Translations under genes and position numbers: made by a program
In this document: positions 42,656 to 49,634 of the stretch, in pieces
How positions within the stretch are numbered: position 1 is the first letter of the stretch
How the letters are laid out: every line of letters starts with the position of its first letter
From: Terriglobia bacterium
GTDB taxonomy: Bacteria; Acidobacteriota; Terriglobia; Terriglobales; Acidobacteriaceae
Assembly (NCBI GenBank): GCA_020072815.1
Contig: JAIQGE010000004.1
Span: 176,425 to 240,424 of the forward strand
DNA: 64,000 nt
Direction: 5' to 3'
The notes under the pieces: model-generated
The model's input: only the letters and a program-made list of their open reading frames with translations
Told to the model about the DNA's origin: nothing
Databases searched by the model: none

Positions 42656-43218
42656 ATTTTCACCACGGAGGCACGGAGACACGGAGAAAGTCAAATGAGA
42701 GCAACACGGGGCTTATTCCTTCTGGGATTTCTCTTCTTGGCGCCGTTGGCTGTTCCTCAAGCCAAGCCGCCCAAAGTATTGCTGCAAATATTGCATTGCG
42801 CCGAAACGGACAAATTCGGCTTGCTGCAGCCAGTCGCAAAGCCGGACGGCATACTTCGGGTAGCATGGGCGCACAAAGTACGTACTGAGCCCTATGTGGA
42901 TGAATTCTTCATTGTTCTGTACAAGTCGGCGACAGAAGGCGACATCCTGGTCTATTCACGTGAATACGCCAAAGGGAAGGTGGAGTTCCATCTCGATAAC
43001 AATGCCGGGTTTGTGATCAGGCCGGATAAGGTTGAACTTATTGATCCTCTGTGGGGCATGTGGACACGGGATAACATCACGCGAAACGTCAAAAGGGCCA
43101 TGCGCGGGCCGACATATTCGATCCCGGTCAAGACAATCGTTGCTCCCCTTCGAAATGTTGGCTGCTACTCTTATCCGGATCCTTAGTCTTCTCCGTGTCT
43201 CCGTGCCTCCGCGGTGAA
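42656..43218. mobile_element. Family B inverted repeat pair enclosing a gene
   Basis: The left arm at 42656-42690 (TTTCACCACGGAGGCACGGA, then GACACGGAGAAA) faces the right arm at 43185-43218 (TCTCCGTGTCTCCGTGCCTC, then CGCGGTGAA). They bracket one complete gene. The left arm supplies that gene's Shine-Dalgarno-like GGAG. The right arm encodes the last residues of the convergent Nudix gene. Whether the unit is mobile is inferred from its resemblance to the other bracketed genes. Confidence 0.4.
42695..43186 (+). CDS. Small secreted protein, unknown function
   Basis: A 163-residue protein with a signal peptide (MRATRGLFLLGFLFLAPLAV) and a domain containing ILHCAETDKFGLLQP and EFFIVLYKSATEGDILVYSR. 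No family is recognised. The ATG at 42695 has GGAG eight bases upstream, supplied by a family B repeat arm. The stop lies next to the opposite arm. An upstream ATG at 42647 would read through the repeat and is not preferred. Confidence 0.55.
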   Translation: MRATRGLFLLGFLFLAPLAVPQAKPPKVLLQILHCAETDKFGLLQPVAKPDGILRVAWAHKVRTEPYVDEFFIVLYKSATEGDILVYSREYAKGKVEFHLDNNAGFVIRPDKVELIDPLWGMWTRDNITRNVKRAMRGPTYSIPVKTIVAPLRNVGCYSYPDP

Positions 43219-43632
43219 GGCGTTCCGGATTACCTCGATTGCCGGCTTCTCCAGGTTGAACTTATCCAGTTCGTCTTCGCGCGCCCATTCCACGGCGGCG
43301 GCGTCGCCCCCGGCGCATAGTTCGCCGCCGGTCACGCGGCAGAGAAAATCAATCAACACGTAGTGATAGTGGGCGCGGCCTTCAGCGTCGCGGATGATGC
43401 GGTCCAGAACTTCCAGCACCTCGCCGGCGGTGACGATGAGTCCGGTTTCCTCTTTTGCCTCGCGCTCAACGGCTTGGCGCAAGGTTTCTCCGGCTTCCAC
43501 TACGCCGCCGGGCAGCGACCATTCGCCCAGCAGCGGCGGGCGTCCGCGCTTGACCAGCAGGACGCGGCCTTGGTCCACGATGACGGCGCCCGCGCCGACG
43601 ATGGGCAACTCAGGATATTCGCGCTTGATCAT
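43183..43632 (-). CDS. Nudix hydrolase
   Basis: A 149-residue Nudix protein. The Nudix box runs from GGVVEAGETL through REAKEETGL and fits GX5EX7REUXEEXGU. The N-terminal VGAGAVIVDQGRVLLVKRGRPP suits ADP-ribose or oxidised-nucleotide hydrolases of the MutT type. Exact substrate is unclear. The last residues (FTAEARRHGED) are encoded by a family B repeat, so the original C-terminus has probably been replaced. Its stop overlaps the end of the neighbouring convergent gene by a few bases. Confidence 0.88.
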   Translation of the reverse strand: MIKREYPELPIVGAGAVIVDQGRVLLVKRGRPPLLGEWSLPGGVVEAGETLRQAVEREAKEETGLIVTAGEVLEVLDRIIRDAEGRAHYHYVLIDFLCRVTGGELCAGGDAAAVEWAREDELDKFNLEKPAIEVIRNAFTAEARRHGED

Positions 43633-43671
43633 TCTTCTGTTTCGCTCACGCTCACGTTGGTTGCCTCGCGC

Positions 43672-44205
43672 TCATGGCTCAAGCGAAAAAAAAGAGCGCG
43701 GCTCGACGCTGGTGAACTTCCATCCTGCGGCGGTCTTCTCCGCGGTCAACGTGAGGCGAGCGTGCTTGCGTGCGAGAAGGGAGTTGTCGCGGGGCTCGGC
43801 TTCCATCTCGGCATCCACCAGGATGGTTGCGTGTTGCTCTTCGCCGACGGCTTCGACCAGATTCAAATGCACGCGGATGGCTTCGGTGCGGGTGAACAAG
43901 CCGGCGATTTGTTGTTTGAAGTTCTGGCCGTTTTCCATTTTGGCCAGGTCAAAGGCGGCCAGCATTTTCTTTGGGCTGCGGCCTTCAAGGCCTTCGCGAA
44001 TTTGGCGGAGGAGGTGGGACGCGATGCGGGCAATGTCGTTGTCCGAGGCTGTGCTTTTGTCTTTGTCTTTGTTCTGGGCGAACATCGGCAACGACGCGGT
44101 GACAATCAGCGTGAAGGCGAACAGCGCAGGTGCTAAAGCCGGAGGGGCGAAAGAGACCTTCAACAGTTTCGTTCTGCCGGCTTCAGAAATATTTCTATCT
44201 TTCAC
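43672..44205 (-). CDS. Secreted protein, unknown function
   Basis: A 177-residue protein with an N-terminal hydrophobic signal segment (about residues 20-44, ending PMFAQ). The soluble domain contains ASHLLRQIREGLEGRSPKKM and VDAEMEAEPRDNSLL, ending in FSLEP. It may bind lipid or peptide, but no family is recognised. The GTG at 44205 has GGCGGAGAAC upstream and is the preferred start. It overlaps the cupin gene stop by 11 bases, so it is co-translated with it. Confidence 0.6.
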   Translation of the reverse strand: MKDRNISEAGRTKLLKVSFAPPALAPALFAFTLIVTASLPMFAQNKDKDKSTASDNDIARIASHLLRQIREGLEGRSPKKMLAAFDLAKMENGQNFKQQIAGLFTRTEAIRVHLNLVEAVGEEQHATILVDAEMEAEPRDNSLLARKHARLTLTAEKTAAGWKFTSVEPRSFFSLEP

Positions 44206-44539
44206 GTTCTCCGCCTTCTGGCCCGTAGAACATGACCCAGACCGCCAAGTCGCTGGAGAAATCTTCAAAGCGATGGGCTTCACCGGCGGCGGCAAAGAGC
44301 ACGTCGCCAGGAGTGAACTGCACGCGCTGGCCTTCGTTGAAAAACCAGCCGCTGCCGGAAACCACAACATAGAGTTCGTCGCGCGTGTGGGGTTCCTGGG
44401 TGTCCACGCCGCGGGGAGTGTAGATCTCCACTTGCAGGGTGCCGTAGCGAAACATCTGGGCGAACAGGTTCCCTTCCCGGCTGGGAATGGCGTTGAGCGC
44501 GTCGCTGAGTTTGAGATGCCTGACGGATGGATACTCCAT
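44195..44539 (-). CDS. Single-domain cupin
   Basis: A 114-residue cupin_2 barrel. Cupin motif 1 is VDTQEPHTRDELYVVVSGSG (metal ligands His and Glu) and motif 2 is FTPGDVLFAAAGEAHRFED (His). A GAGGAGACGAGC ribosome site precedes the ATG at 44539, preferred over the ATG at 44563. Cupins of this size are sensors, isomerases or small dioxygenases. The substrate is unknown. Confidence 0.85.
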   Translation of the reverse strand: MEYPSVRHLKLSDALNAIPSREGNLFAQMFRYGTLQVEIYTPRGVDTQEPHTRDELYVVVSGSGWFFNEGQRVQFTPGDVLFAAAGEAHRFEDFSSDLAVWVMFYGPEGGERER

Positions 44540-44606
44540 GCTCGTCTCCTCTTGTGTATTCATCTATCTTGCTGCGGCCGTATTAGCAACGCCAGAGCTT
44601 ATGCCG

Positions 44607-45287
44607 CTAAAAGTCCAGGCTCTTGCCCCACTCGTCGGCGAAGACGGTCCGCGCGGGTTCAAAGCGGCCGGCAAAACCTTTGTCCGCACCGTTTCTGTGG
44701 CCAATGGCCAGAAACGCCACCACGCGAATGCGAGCGGGAATCTTCAACAGGGCCTTGACCTTGTCTTCTTCAAAACCTTCCATGGGAGCGGTGTCGTAGC
44801 CCAGCGTTTCCGCCGTCCACATCATGGTGGTGAAGGCGATCATCACATGGCGGTTCACCCACAGGTCCACGCTGGGGGCCAGCCCGCCGGACGTACCCGG
44901 ATTCCCGCCCAAAAATCTCTGCACCGACGCGCGGTCTTTGTCGCGCTTGGCGTCGTCGCCATAGCCGTGCTCACGTCCCAGGCGCAAGGATTCTTCCAGG
45001 TCGCCATTCTTCCAGCCTTCGGGATCGCCGCAGGCGACGATCACCGCGCTGGCTTCCTCCACTTTCTTCTGGCCAAACGCCGCCTGGCGCAATTTCTTTT
45101 TCTGTTCGCGATCGCGCACCACCACGAATCGCCAGGGCTGCAGATTGTAAGCGCTGGGCGCGGCCAGTCCGGCGCGAATGATCTTCTCCAGGTCGGCGCT
45201 GTGAATGGGGACTGCTTCAAAGCTTGGCGTGGCGCGGCGTTCCTGGACCACTTGACTGAGCAATTTTTCTCCCGCGACCCTGGTCAT
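44607..45287 (-). CDS. Nitroreductase family oxidoreductase
   Basis: A 226-residue FMN-dependent nitroreductase-fold protein. The early RRATPSFEAVPIHSADLEKI and AGLAAPSAYNLQPWRFVVV match the FMN-binding N-terminus. A late PARIRVVAFLAIGHR is the usual C-terminal strand. Residues in the middle (EEASAVIVACGDPEGW) fit the family. The start at 45287 has AGGGGTATCGCC upstream. Substrates of these enzymes range from nitro compounds to quinones. Confidence 0.87.
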   Translation of the reverse strand: MTRVAGEKLLSQVVQERRATPSFEAVPIHSADLEKIIRAGLAAPSAYNLQPWRFVVVRDREQKKKLRQAAFGQKKVEEASAVIVACGDPEGWKNGDLEESLRLGREHGYGDDAKRDKDRASVQRFLGGNPGTSGGLAPSVDLWVNRHVMIAFTTMMWTAETLGYDTAPMEGFEEDKVKALLKIPARIRVVAFLAIGHRNGADKGFAGRFEPARTVFADEWGKSLDF

Positions 45288-45517
45288 GGCGATACCCCTT
45301 GCTCTTCCGGCGAAACAATTCTTGCACAGCGCCGCGTTCTTTTTACAGAGATCACTCGCCTTAGAATCCACAACGCCACGATTCGAGGATGCTAGTTTTC
45401 GGTAACAAGCTGTGTGGCAAGAAGCCGCGCGATAAGAAGCTGCGCAGTGCAAGCTGCGTGGCCAGAAGCAGCGCGGCCCGGTTAAGATAGTCGGCGAAGA
45501 TAAGATCTTCGCCCAAC

Positions 45518-46474
45518 GTGCCGCGTTCCCTCAAAGCCCATCTTCTGCTGGTATTGATCACCCTGGTCTGGGGCAGCACCTTTGTGCTGGTGAAGCAGGC
45601 GCTGGCGGAATCGTCTCCGCTGCTGCTCAACGCGGTGCGCATGTCGCTGGCGGCGGTGGTGCTGGCCGGGTATTACCGGCGCGACCTGGCCAAGGTGGAC
45701 CGCCCGGCCATTCTTGCCGGCTGCGTCGTCGGCATGTTCCTTTTTCTGGGTTACGCACTGCAGACCACTGGGTTGCAACACACAACACCTTCCAAGTCGG
45801 CATTTCTGACCGGCGTTTCCACGGTGCTGGTGCCGTTGCTGCTGGTCACATTCTGGCGGGCGAGGATTCATCCGTGGCGCGTGGTGGGAATTGCGCTGGC
45901 GCTGTGCGGACTCTTCCTGATGACCGTCCCCGGCGGGCGCCAGGGACTGGCCGACTTTGCCCACGTGAATTTCGGCGACGTGCTGACCATCGGCTGCGCG
46001 TTCGGCTTCGCTTTCCAGATCATCTTTCTGGGACGCTCAACCCAGCGTTTCCCTTTCGAGCAGATGGCGGTTTTGCAGATCGCTGTGGCTGCGCTGCTGA
46101 TGAGCGTGGCGTCCCCGTTTTTGGAGCGGCCGCACATTCACTTTTCGCCGACGGTGCTGTACGCCATCCTCATTACCGGAGTTCTGGGTACGGCCGTGGC
46201 GTTTACCGTACAAGCTTGGGCGCAGCAATTCACGCCGGCCACCCATACCGCACTGATTTTCACTTTGGAGCCGGTGTTTGCCTGGGTCACGTCCTATCTC
46301 TATCTAAAAGAACGACTTGGGCTTCGCGGCGGGGCCGGGGCGCTGCTGATTCTCAGTGGTGTTCTGGTGTCTGAACTGCTGGGCGCGGTTTCCCGTCCAG
46401 ACGTCGCCGTTCCTGATCCGGAACGGGGCCCGGAGCCCGCGAACGGCCCCGGCGGCGCTGGCCTGGGCGGATAA
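45518..46474 (+). CDS. EamA/DMT-family transporter
   Basis: A 318-residue protein with ten predicted membrane helices in two EamA repeats. It includes LITLVWGSTFVLVKQAL near the start and an EPVFAWVTSYLYLKERLGL section in the second repeat, both typical of drug/metabolite exporters. A Pro/Gly-rich tail of about 35 residues follows the last helix. The start is GTG at 45518. Export of an amino acid or metabolite is likely, with no more precise substrate visible. Confidence 0.88.
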   Translation: MPRSLKAHLLLVLITLVWGSTFVLVKQALAESSPLLLNAVRMSLAAVVLAGYYRRDLAKVDRPAILAGCVVGMFLFLGYALQTTGLQHTTPSKSAFLTGVSTVLVPLLLVTFWRARIHPWRVVGIALALCGLFLMTVPGGRQGLADFAHVNFGDVLTIGCAFGFAFQIIFLGRSTQRFPFEQMAVLQIAVAALLMSVASPFLERPHIHFSPTVLYAILITGVLGTAVAFTVQAWAQQFTPATHTALIFTLEPVFAWVTSYLYLKERLGLRGGAGALLILSGVLVSELLGAVSRPDVAVPDPERGPEPANGPGGAGLGG

Positions 46475-46590
46475 CGCAAACCGCAAGTTCTGCGTCTAAT
46501 AGTTTGCACTCACCTGAAACAAGAGCGTCGCCACGACAAGTTTCCATTCTATAATTTTAGTGGTGCCATTGCCCGGAGGAAGAACCCAGT

Positions 46591-48204
46591 ATGAATTCTC
46601 GTTTTGCCGCTTTGATTGCCCGGATGAAGAACCAGCAGGCGCTTTCCACATTGGTAGTTCTGCTGACGTTGACTGTGGGAATCCTGATTGGGACCGTGCT
46701 GAGCCGGGGCGGCGTAAAGGGATACTCTTCCAAAGCAGGGACGGCATTCATGCCGATGCAGTCCCCGCAGCAGTTGAGCAACACCTTTGGCCAGGTGGCC
46801 AAGCAGATTGAACCGGCGGTGGTGAACATCAGCACGGAATCCAATCCCCGGCCGCGGCGCCGCGCGCGCGGCAACAACCGCAGCCAGGACGGCAACGATC
46901 CTTTCCAGGATTTTTTTGACCGCTTTTTCGGCGGCGGCCAAGGCGGCGGCAACGGCAGCAGCGACGATGATCAGAATCCCTTTGTCTCTCCTGACGGTCC
47001 CGGCAGCCGCCAGCGATCGCTGGGCTCGGGCGTGATCCTGGACAGCGACGGCTACATCATCACCAACTTGCACGTGGTGGACAAAGCCGACCGCATCCGC
47101 GTCAAGCTGATGGACGATCCGCCGGGCGTACTGCATGACGCTAAAGTCATCGGCTCCGACACCGAGACCGATCTGGCGGTCATCAAGATTGATCCTCCCA
47201 AGGACAAGCCGCTGGCCAAAGCCAGCCTGGGCAACTCTGACGCCATGGGCGTGGGCGATTGGGTGCTGGCCGTGGGCAGCCCCTTTGATCTGGAGGAAAC
47301 CGTGACCGCGGGCATCGTCTCCGCCAAAGGACGCAACTTGCGCGGCGGACGCCAATTCCAGTCGTTTATACAGACGGACGCTGCCATCAATCCCGGCAAT
47401 TCCGGCGGACCGCTGGTGAACATGGCCGGCGAAGTCATCGGCATTAACACCGCCATTTACACCCAAGGTTATGGCTACCAGGGCGTGGGCTTTGCTCTGC
47501 CTTCCAACGTGGTCAATAACGTCTATCACCAGTTGAAAGAAGGCAAGGAACACCGCGTGGAGCGCGGTTCCATCGGCGTGGTGTTCAACCAGGCCACTCC
47601 GGCGCTGGCGCGGATGTACGGCGCCAAAGGCGTCACCATCTCCGGCGTCACTGCTGGAGGCCCCGCGGAGAAAGCCGGCCTGCAACCGGAAGACACCATC
47701 ACGCAAGTTGACGGTAAGCCGGTCAAGTCCGGCGACGAGCTGGTGGGTGTGATTTCCGCCATCAAGCCAGGCACCAAGATCGCCGTGGATTACGTCCGCA
47801 ACGGCCAGGAAAAACACGCCAACGTTGGCGTGGCTGACCGCGCCAAGCTGTTCATTGACAGCGCGGATGCCGCGCAAGACGTCTCCGCTGAAGAGCCTAA
47901 GCCGGTTTCCTCCAAGCTGGGTGTGACCGTCCATTCGCTCAGCGACGAGCAAGCCGAGCAAATGGGGGTGACTTCGACTCGCGGGGTCATGGTCACGGAG
48001 GTCAAGCCTGACTCCTTTGCCGACGACATTGGCCTGCGGCAAGGTATGGTCGTCCTGAAGGTCAACCGCCAGTCGGTGAGTAACGAAGAAGAGTTCAAGA
48101 AAATCACTTCGCAGCTCAAAAGCGGGCAGGATGTGGTCTTCTTCGTACGCCTGCCACGCAACGCGGGTGGCGGTAACATCTTTGTTTCCGGTACTCTTCC
48201 GTAA
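46591..48204 (+). CDS. HtrA/DegP-type serine protease with two PDZ domains
   Basis: A 537-residue trypsin-like periplasmic protease/chaperone. It has an N-terminal membrane anchor (about residues 20-38) and a Gln/Gly/Asn-rich loop before the catalytic domain. The catalytic triad is His in NLHVVD, Asp in TETDLAVIKI and Ser in NPGNSGGP. PDZ1 (about residues 320-420) and PDZ2 (about 440-530) follow. HtrA proteins degrade or refold damaged envelope proteins under stress. A TATAAT at 46550-46555 may be its -10 box, but no convincing -35 accompanies it. Confidence 0.92.
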   Translation: MNSRFAALIARMKNQQALSTLVVLLTLTVGILIGTVLSRGGVKGYSSKAGTAFMPMQSPQQLSNTFGQVAKQIEPAVVNISTESNPRPRRRARGNNRSQDGNDPFQDFFDRFFGGGQGGGNGSSDDDQNPFVSPDGPGSRQRSLGSGVILDSDGYIITNLHVVDKADRIRVKLMDDPPGVLHDAKVIGSDTETDLAVIKIDPPKDKPLAKASLGNSDAMGVGDWVLAVGSPFDLEETVTAGIVSAKGRNLRGGRQFQSFIQTDAAINPGNSGGPLVNMAGEVIGINTAIYTQGYGYQGVGFALPSNVVNNVYHQLKEGKEHRVERGSIGVVFNQATPALARMYGAKGVTISGVTAGGPAEKAGLQPEDTITQVDGKPVKSGDELVGVISAIKPGTKIAVDYVRNGQEKHANVGVADRAKLFIDSADAAQDVSAEEPKPVSSKLGVTVHSLSDEQAEQMGVTSTRGVMVTEVKPDSFADDIGLRQGMVVLKVNRQSVSNEEEFKKITSQLKSGQDVVFFVRLPRNAGGGNIFVSGTLP

Positions 48205-48293
48205 CCCGGGCCCTACAAATATCCCCTAGCGCCGGATTGCCGAAACATGGCATGATGTCGCGAGCGCTACTTCTGTACTTGAGGTGAAGGTTT

Positions 48294-48785
48294 TTGCGTT
48301 TTCCAAGCTGGAAGTTGTTTATCATCAGCGTGTTAGCTTACGCCCTGGCCGGCGTCAGCCAAGCCCAGACGGCGGCTCCCAAAGCTGCGGCCAGTCCGTC
48401 GGCGAGCAAACCGGCGTCCACGAAGGGAAAGACAGGCTCGCGCAAAAAGGGCAAAGGCTCCCGCCGCGGCGCCTGGAAACGCAAAGGACAACAGGCGATC
48501 AAGCCGGAACGCGTGACTGAAATCCAGGAAGCCCTCATCCGCGAGAAATACTTGACCGGCGAACCCAGCGGCAAATGGGACGCGCGCACCCAAGCCGCCA
48601 TGACCCGCTATCAAGCCGACAACGGATGGCAATCCAAAGTCACCCCCGATTCCCGCGCCCTGATCAAACTGGGCCTGGGGCCGAATTACTCCCAGGCACA
48701 ACTGCTCAATACTCCCACCAAGAGCGGGGCCGTCGCGGCGAACACCAGCGGTGAATCTGGCTCCAGCGGGGCACCAAAACGCTGA
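48294..48785 (+). CDS. Secreted peptidoglycan-binding-domain protein
   Basis: A 163-residue protein with a signal peptide, a basic low-complexity linker (KGKTGSRKKGKGSRRG) and one PG_binding_1-type repeat at about residues 72-115. A poorly conserved Ser/Gly-rich tail follows. It starts at a TTG at 48294 with GAGGTGAAGG upstream. No catalytic domain is present, so it probably binds or crosslinks the cell wall. Confidence 0.75.
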   Translation: MRFPSWKLFIISVLAYALAGVSQAQTAAPKAAASPSASKPASTKGKTGSRKKGKGSRRGAWKRKGQQAIKPERVTEIQEALIREKYLTGEPSGKWDARTQAAMTRYQADNGWQSKVTPDSRALIKLGLGPNYSQAQLLNTPTKSGAVAANTSGESGSSGAPKR

Positions 48786-48789
48786 GAGC

Positions 48790-48920
48790 ATTCGGCAATT
48801 GGTAGTTTGGTAATTGTTCCAACGCAAACCTTAGAGATGGGAGAAAGCCTCGTCTGCTTGAGCTTCTGTCTTGAGGGTTTTCAAATTACCCGATTACGAA
48901 GTTACTCAATTACCAAATTC
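48790..48920. repeat. Family C inverted repeat pair
   Basis: The left arm (48790-48820) has GGCAATTGGTAGTTTGGTAA. The right arm (48880-48920) has AAATTACCCGATTACGAAGT, then TACTCAATTACCAAA. It is the last copy of any repeat family seen in the window; none was found to its right. Confidence 0.75.
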
Positions 48921-48961
48921 AGTGAGCGAATCGCCAACCTGCAGACGCCCGACCGTCGCGT

Positions 48962-48989
48962 TTGACAGCCTCAGCAGACCCGCTACAAT
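48962..48989 (+). promoter_or_regulatory. Sigma-70-type promoter of tRNA-Leu
   Basis: A perfect -35 TTGACA (48962-48967) and -10 TACAAT (48984-48989) with a 16-base spacer, 52 bases before the mature tRNA start. Confidence 0.7.
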
Positions 48990-49041
48990 AGAAGAGTTGT
49001 TCCCGTCGCCCGCGCCGGTATGACTACTGGCGCATCCCATT

Positions 49042-49128
49042 GCCGAAGTGGCGGAATTGGCAGACGCGCATGGTTCAGGTCCATGTACCCGCAAGGGTGT
49101 GGGGGTTCGAGTCCCTTCTTCGGCACCA
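49042..49128 (+). tRNA. tRNA-Leu (CAG)
   Basis: An 87-base cloverleaf with acceptor GCCGAAG/CTTCGGC, the long variable arm typical of class II leucine tRNAs and a TTC arm (GGTTCGAGTC). The anticodon loop is TTCAGGT between CATGG and CCATG stems, so the anticodon is CAG (reads CUG). CCA is encoded. It lies at the left edge of the PKS region and could be an integration site. Confidence 0.95.
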
Positions 49129-49181
49129 ACTTTTTCTTCTCAATAACTTAGCGGCTAGGTGTCCACCTTGGTGTCCTGAAA

Positions 49182-49631
49182 TCAATTGCTTGCGGCTGGC
49201 TCTTTCGGGGTAATGTACTTCTTCACCGCATGGCACAGGGCGGAGGGGAGGGGGGCGGGCTGCAGATGCACACCCGATCGTTGAACACACGCTACCTCTT
49301 GCTCACCTTCTGCTACCAGGGTCTCCCCGCCGTCGGCCAGGACACGGAAGAATTGGAACAACATGGTGAGGCGACCGGGGCTCATGGCCGCTGCGCTCAT
49401 GCGGATCAAAACCTCATCAAAGGCCGAAAGCTCCTGGTAATAAGAGCAGGAAACGCGAGTGGTGGCCAGGGTTAGGCCTTGGGCAAACTCTTGAGTCAAC
49501 TGGGGCACGTGATCGCGTATAAACATTTCCCGACAACGGCCCTGCCAGCGCACGTAATGCGCATAATAGACGTTGCCGACTATATTGGTTTCTTCAAAGC
49601 AAACACAGTGCCGGTATTCGTAGAAACGCAT
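49182..49631 (-). CDS. Enediyne-type hot-dog thioesterase (CalE7/SgcE10-like)
   Basis: A 149-residue single hot-dog-fold thioesterase. The N-terminus (MRFYEYRHCVCFEETNIVG, then NVYYAHYVRWQGRCRE) matches the enediyne PKS thioesterases that release the polyketide chain from PKSE. A core of LATTRVSCSYYQELSAFDEV fits the second strand region. It starts 3 bases after the PKS stop, with GGGGAGC for ribosome binding inside the end of the PKS gene, so the two are coupled. It probably off-loads the linear polyene intermediate from the PKS ACP. The arginine and Glu residues of the hot-dog active site cannot be fully assigned from this view. Confidence 0.88.
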   Translation of the reverse strand: MRFYEYRHCVCFEETNIVGNVYYAHYVRWQGRCREMFIRDHVPQLTQEFAQGLTLATTRVSCSYYQELSAFDEVLIRMSAAAMSPGRLTMLFQFFRVLADGGETLVAEGEQEVACVQRSGVHLQPAPLPSALCHAVKKYITPKEPAASN

Positions 49632-49634
49632 TTA

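Noticed and set aside
49075..49290. Minus-strand frame of 71 codons across tRNA-Leu, with the CRRRDSNPHTLAG-type end
   Set aside because: A well-known spurious product of reading the antisense of a leucine tRNA gene.
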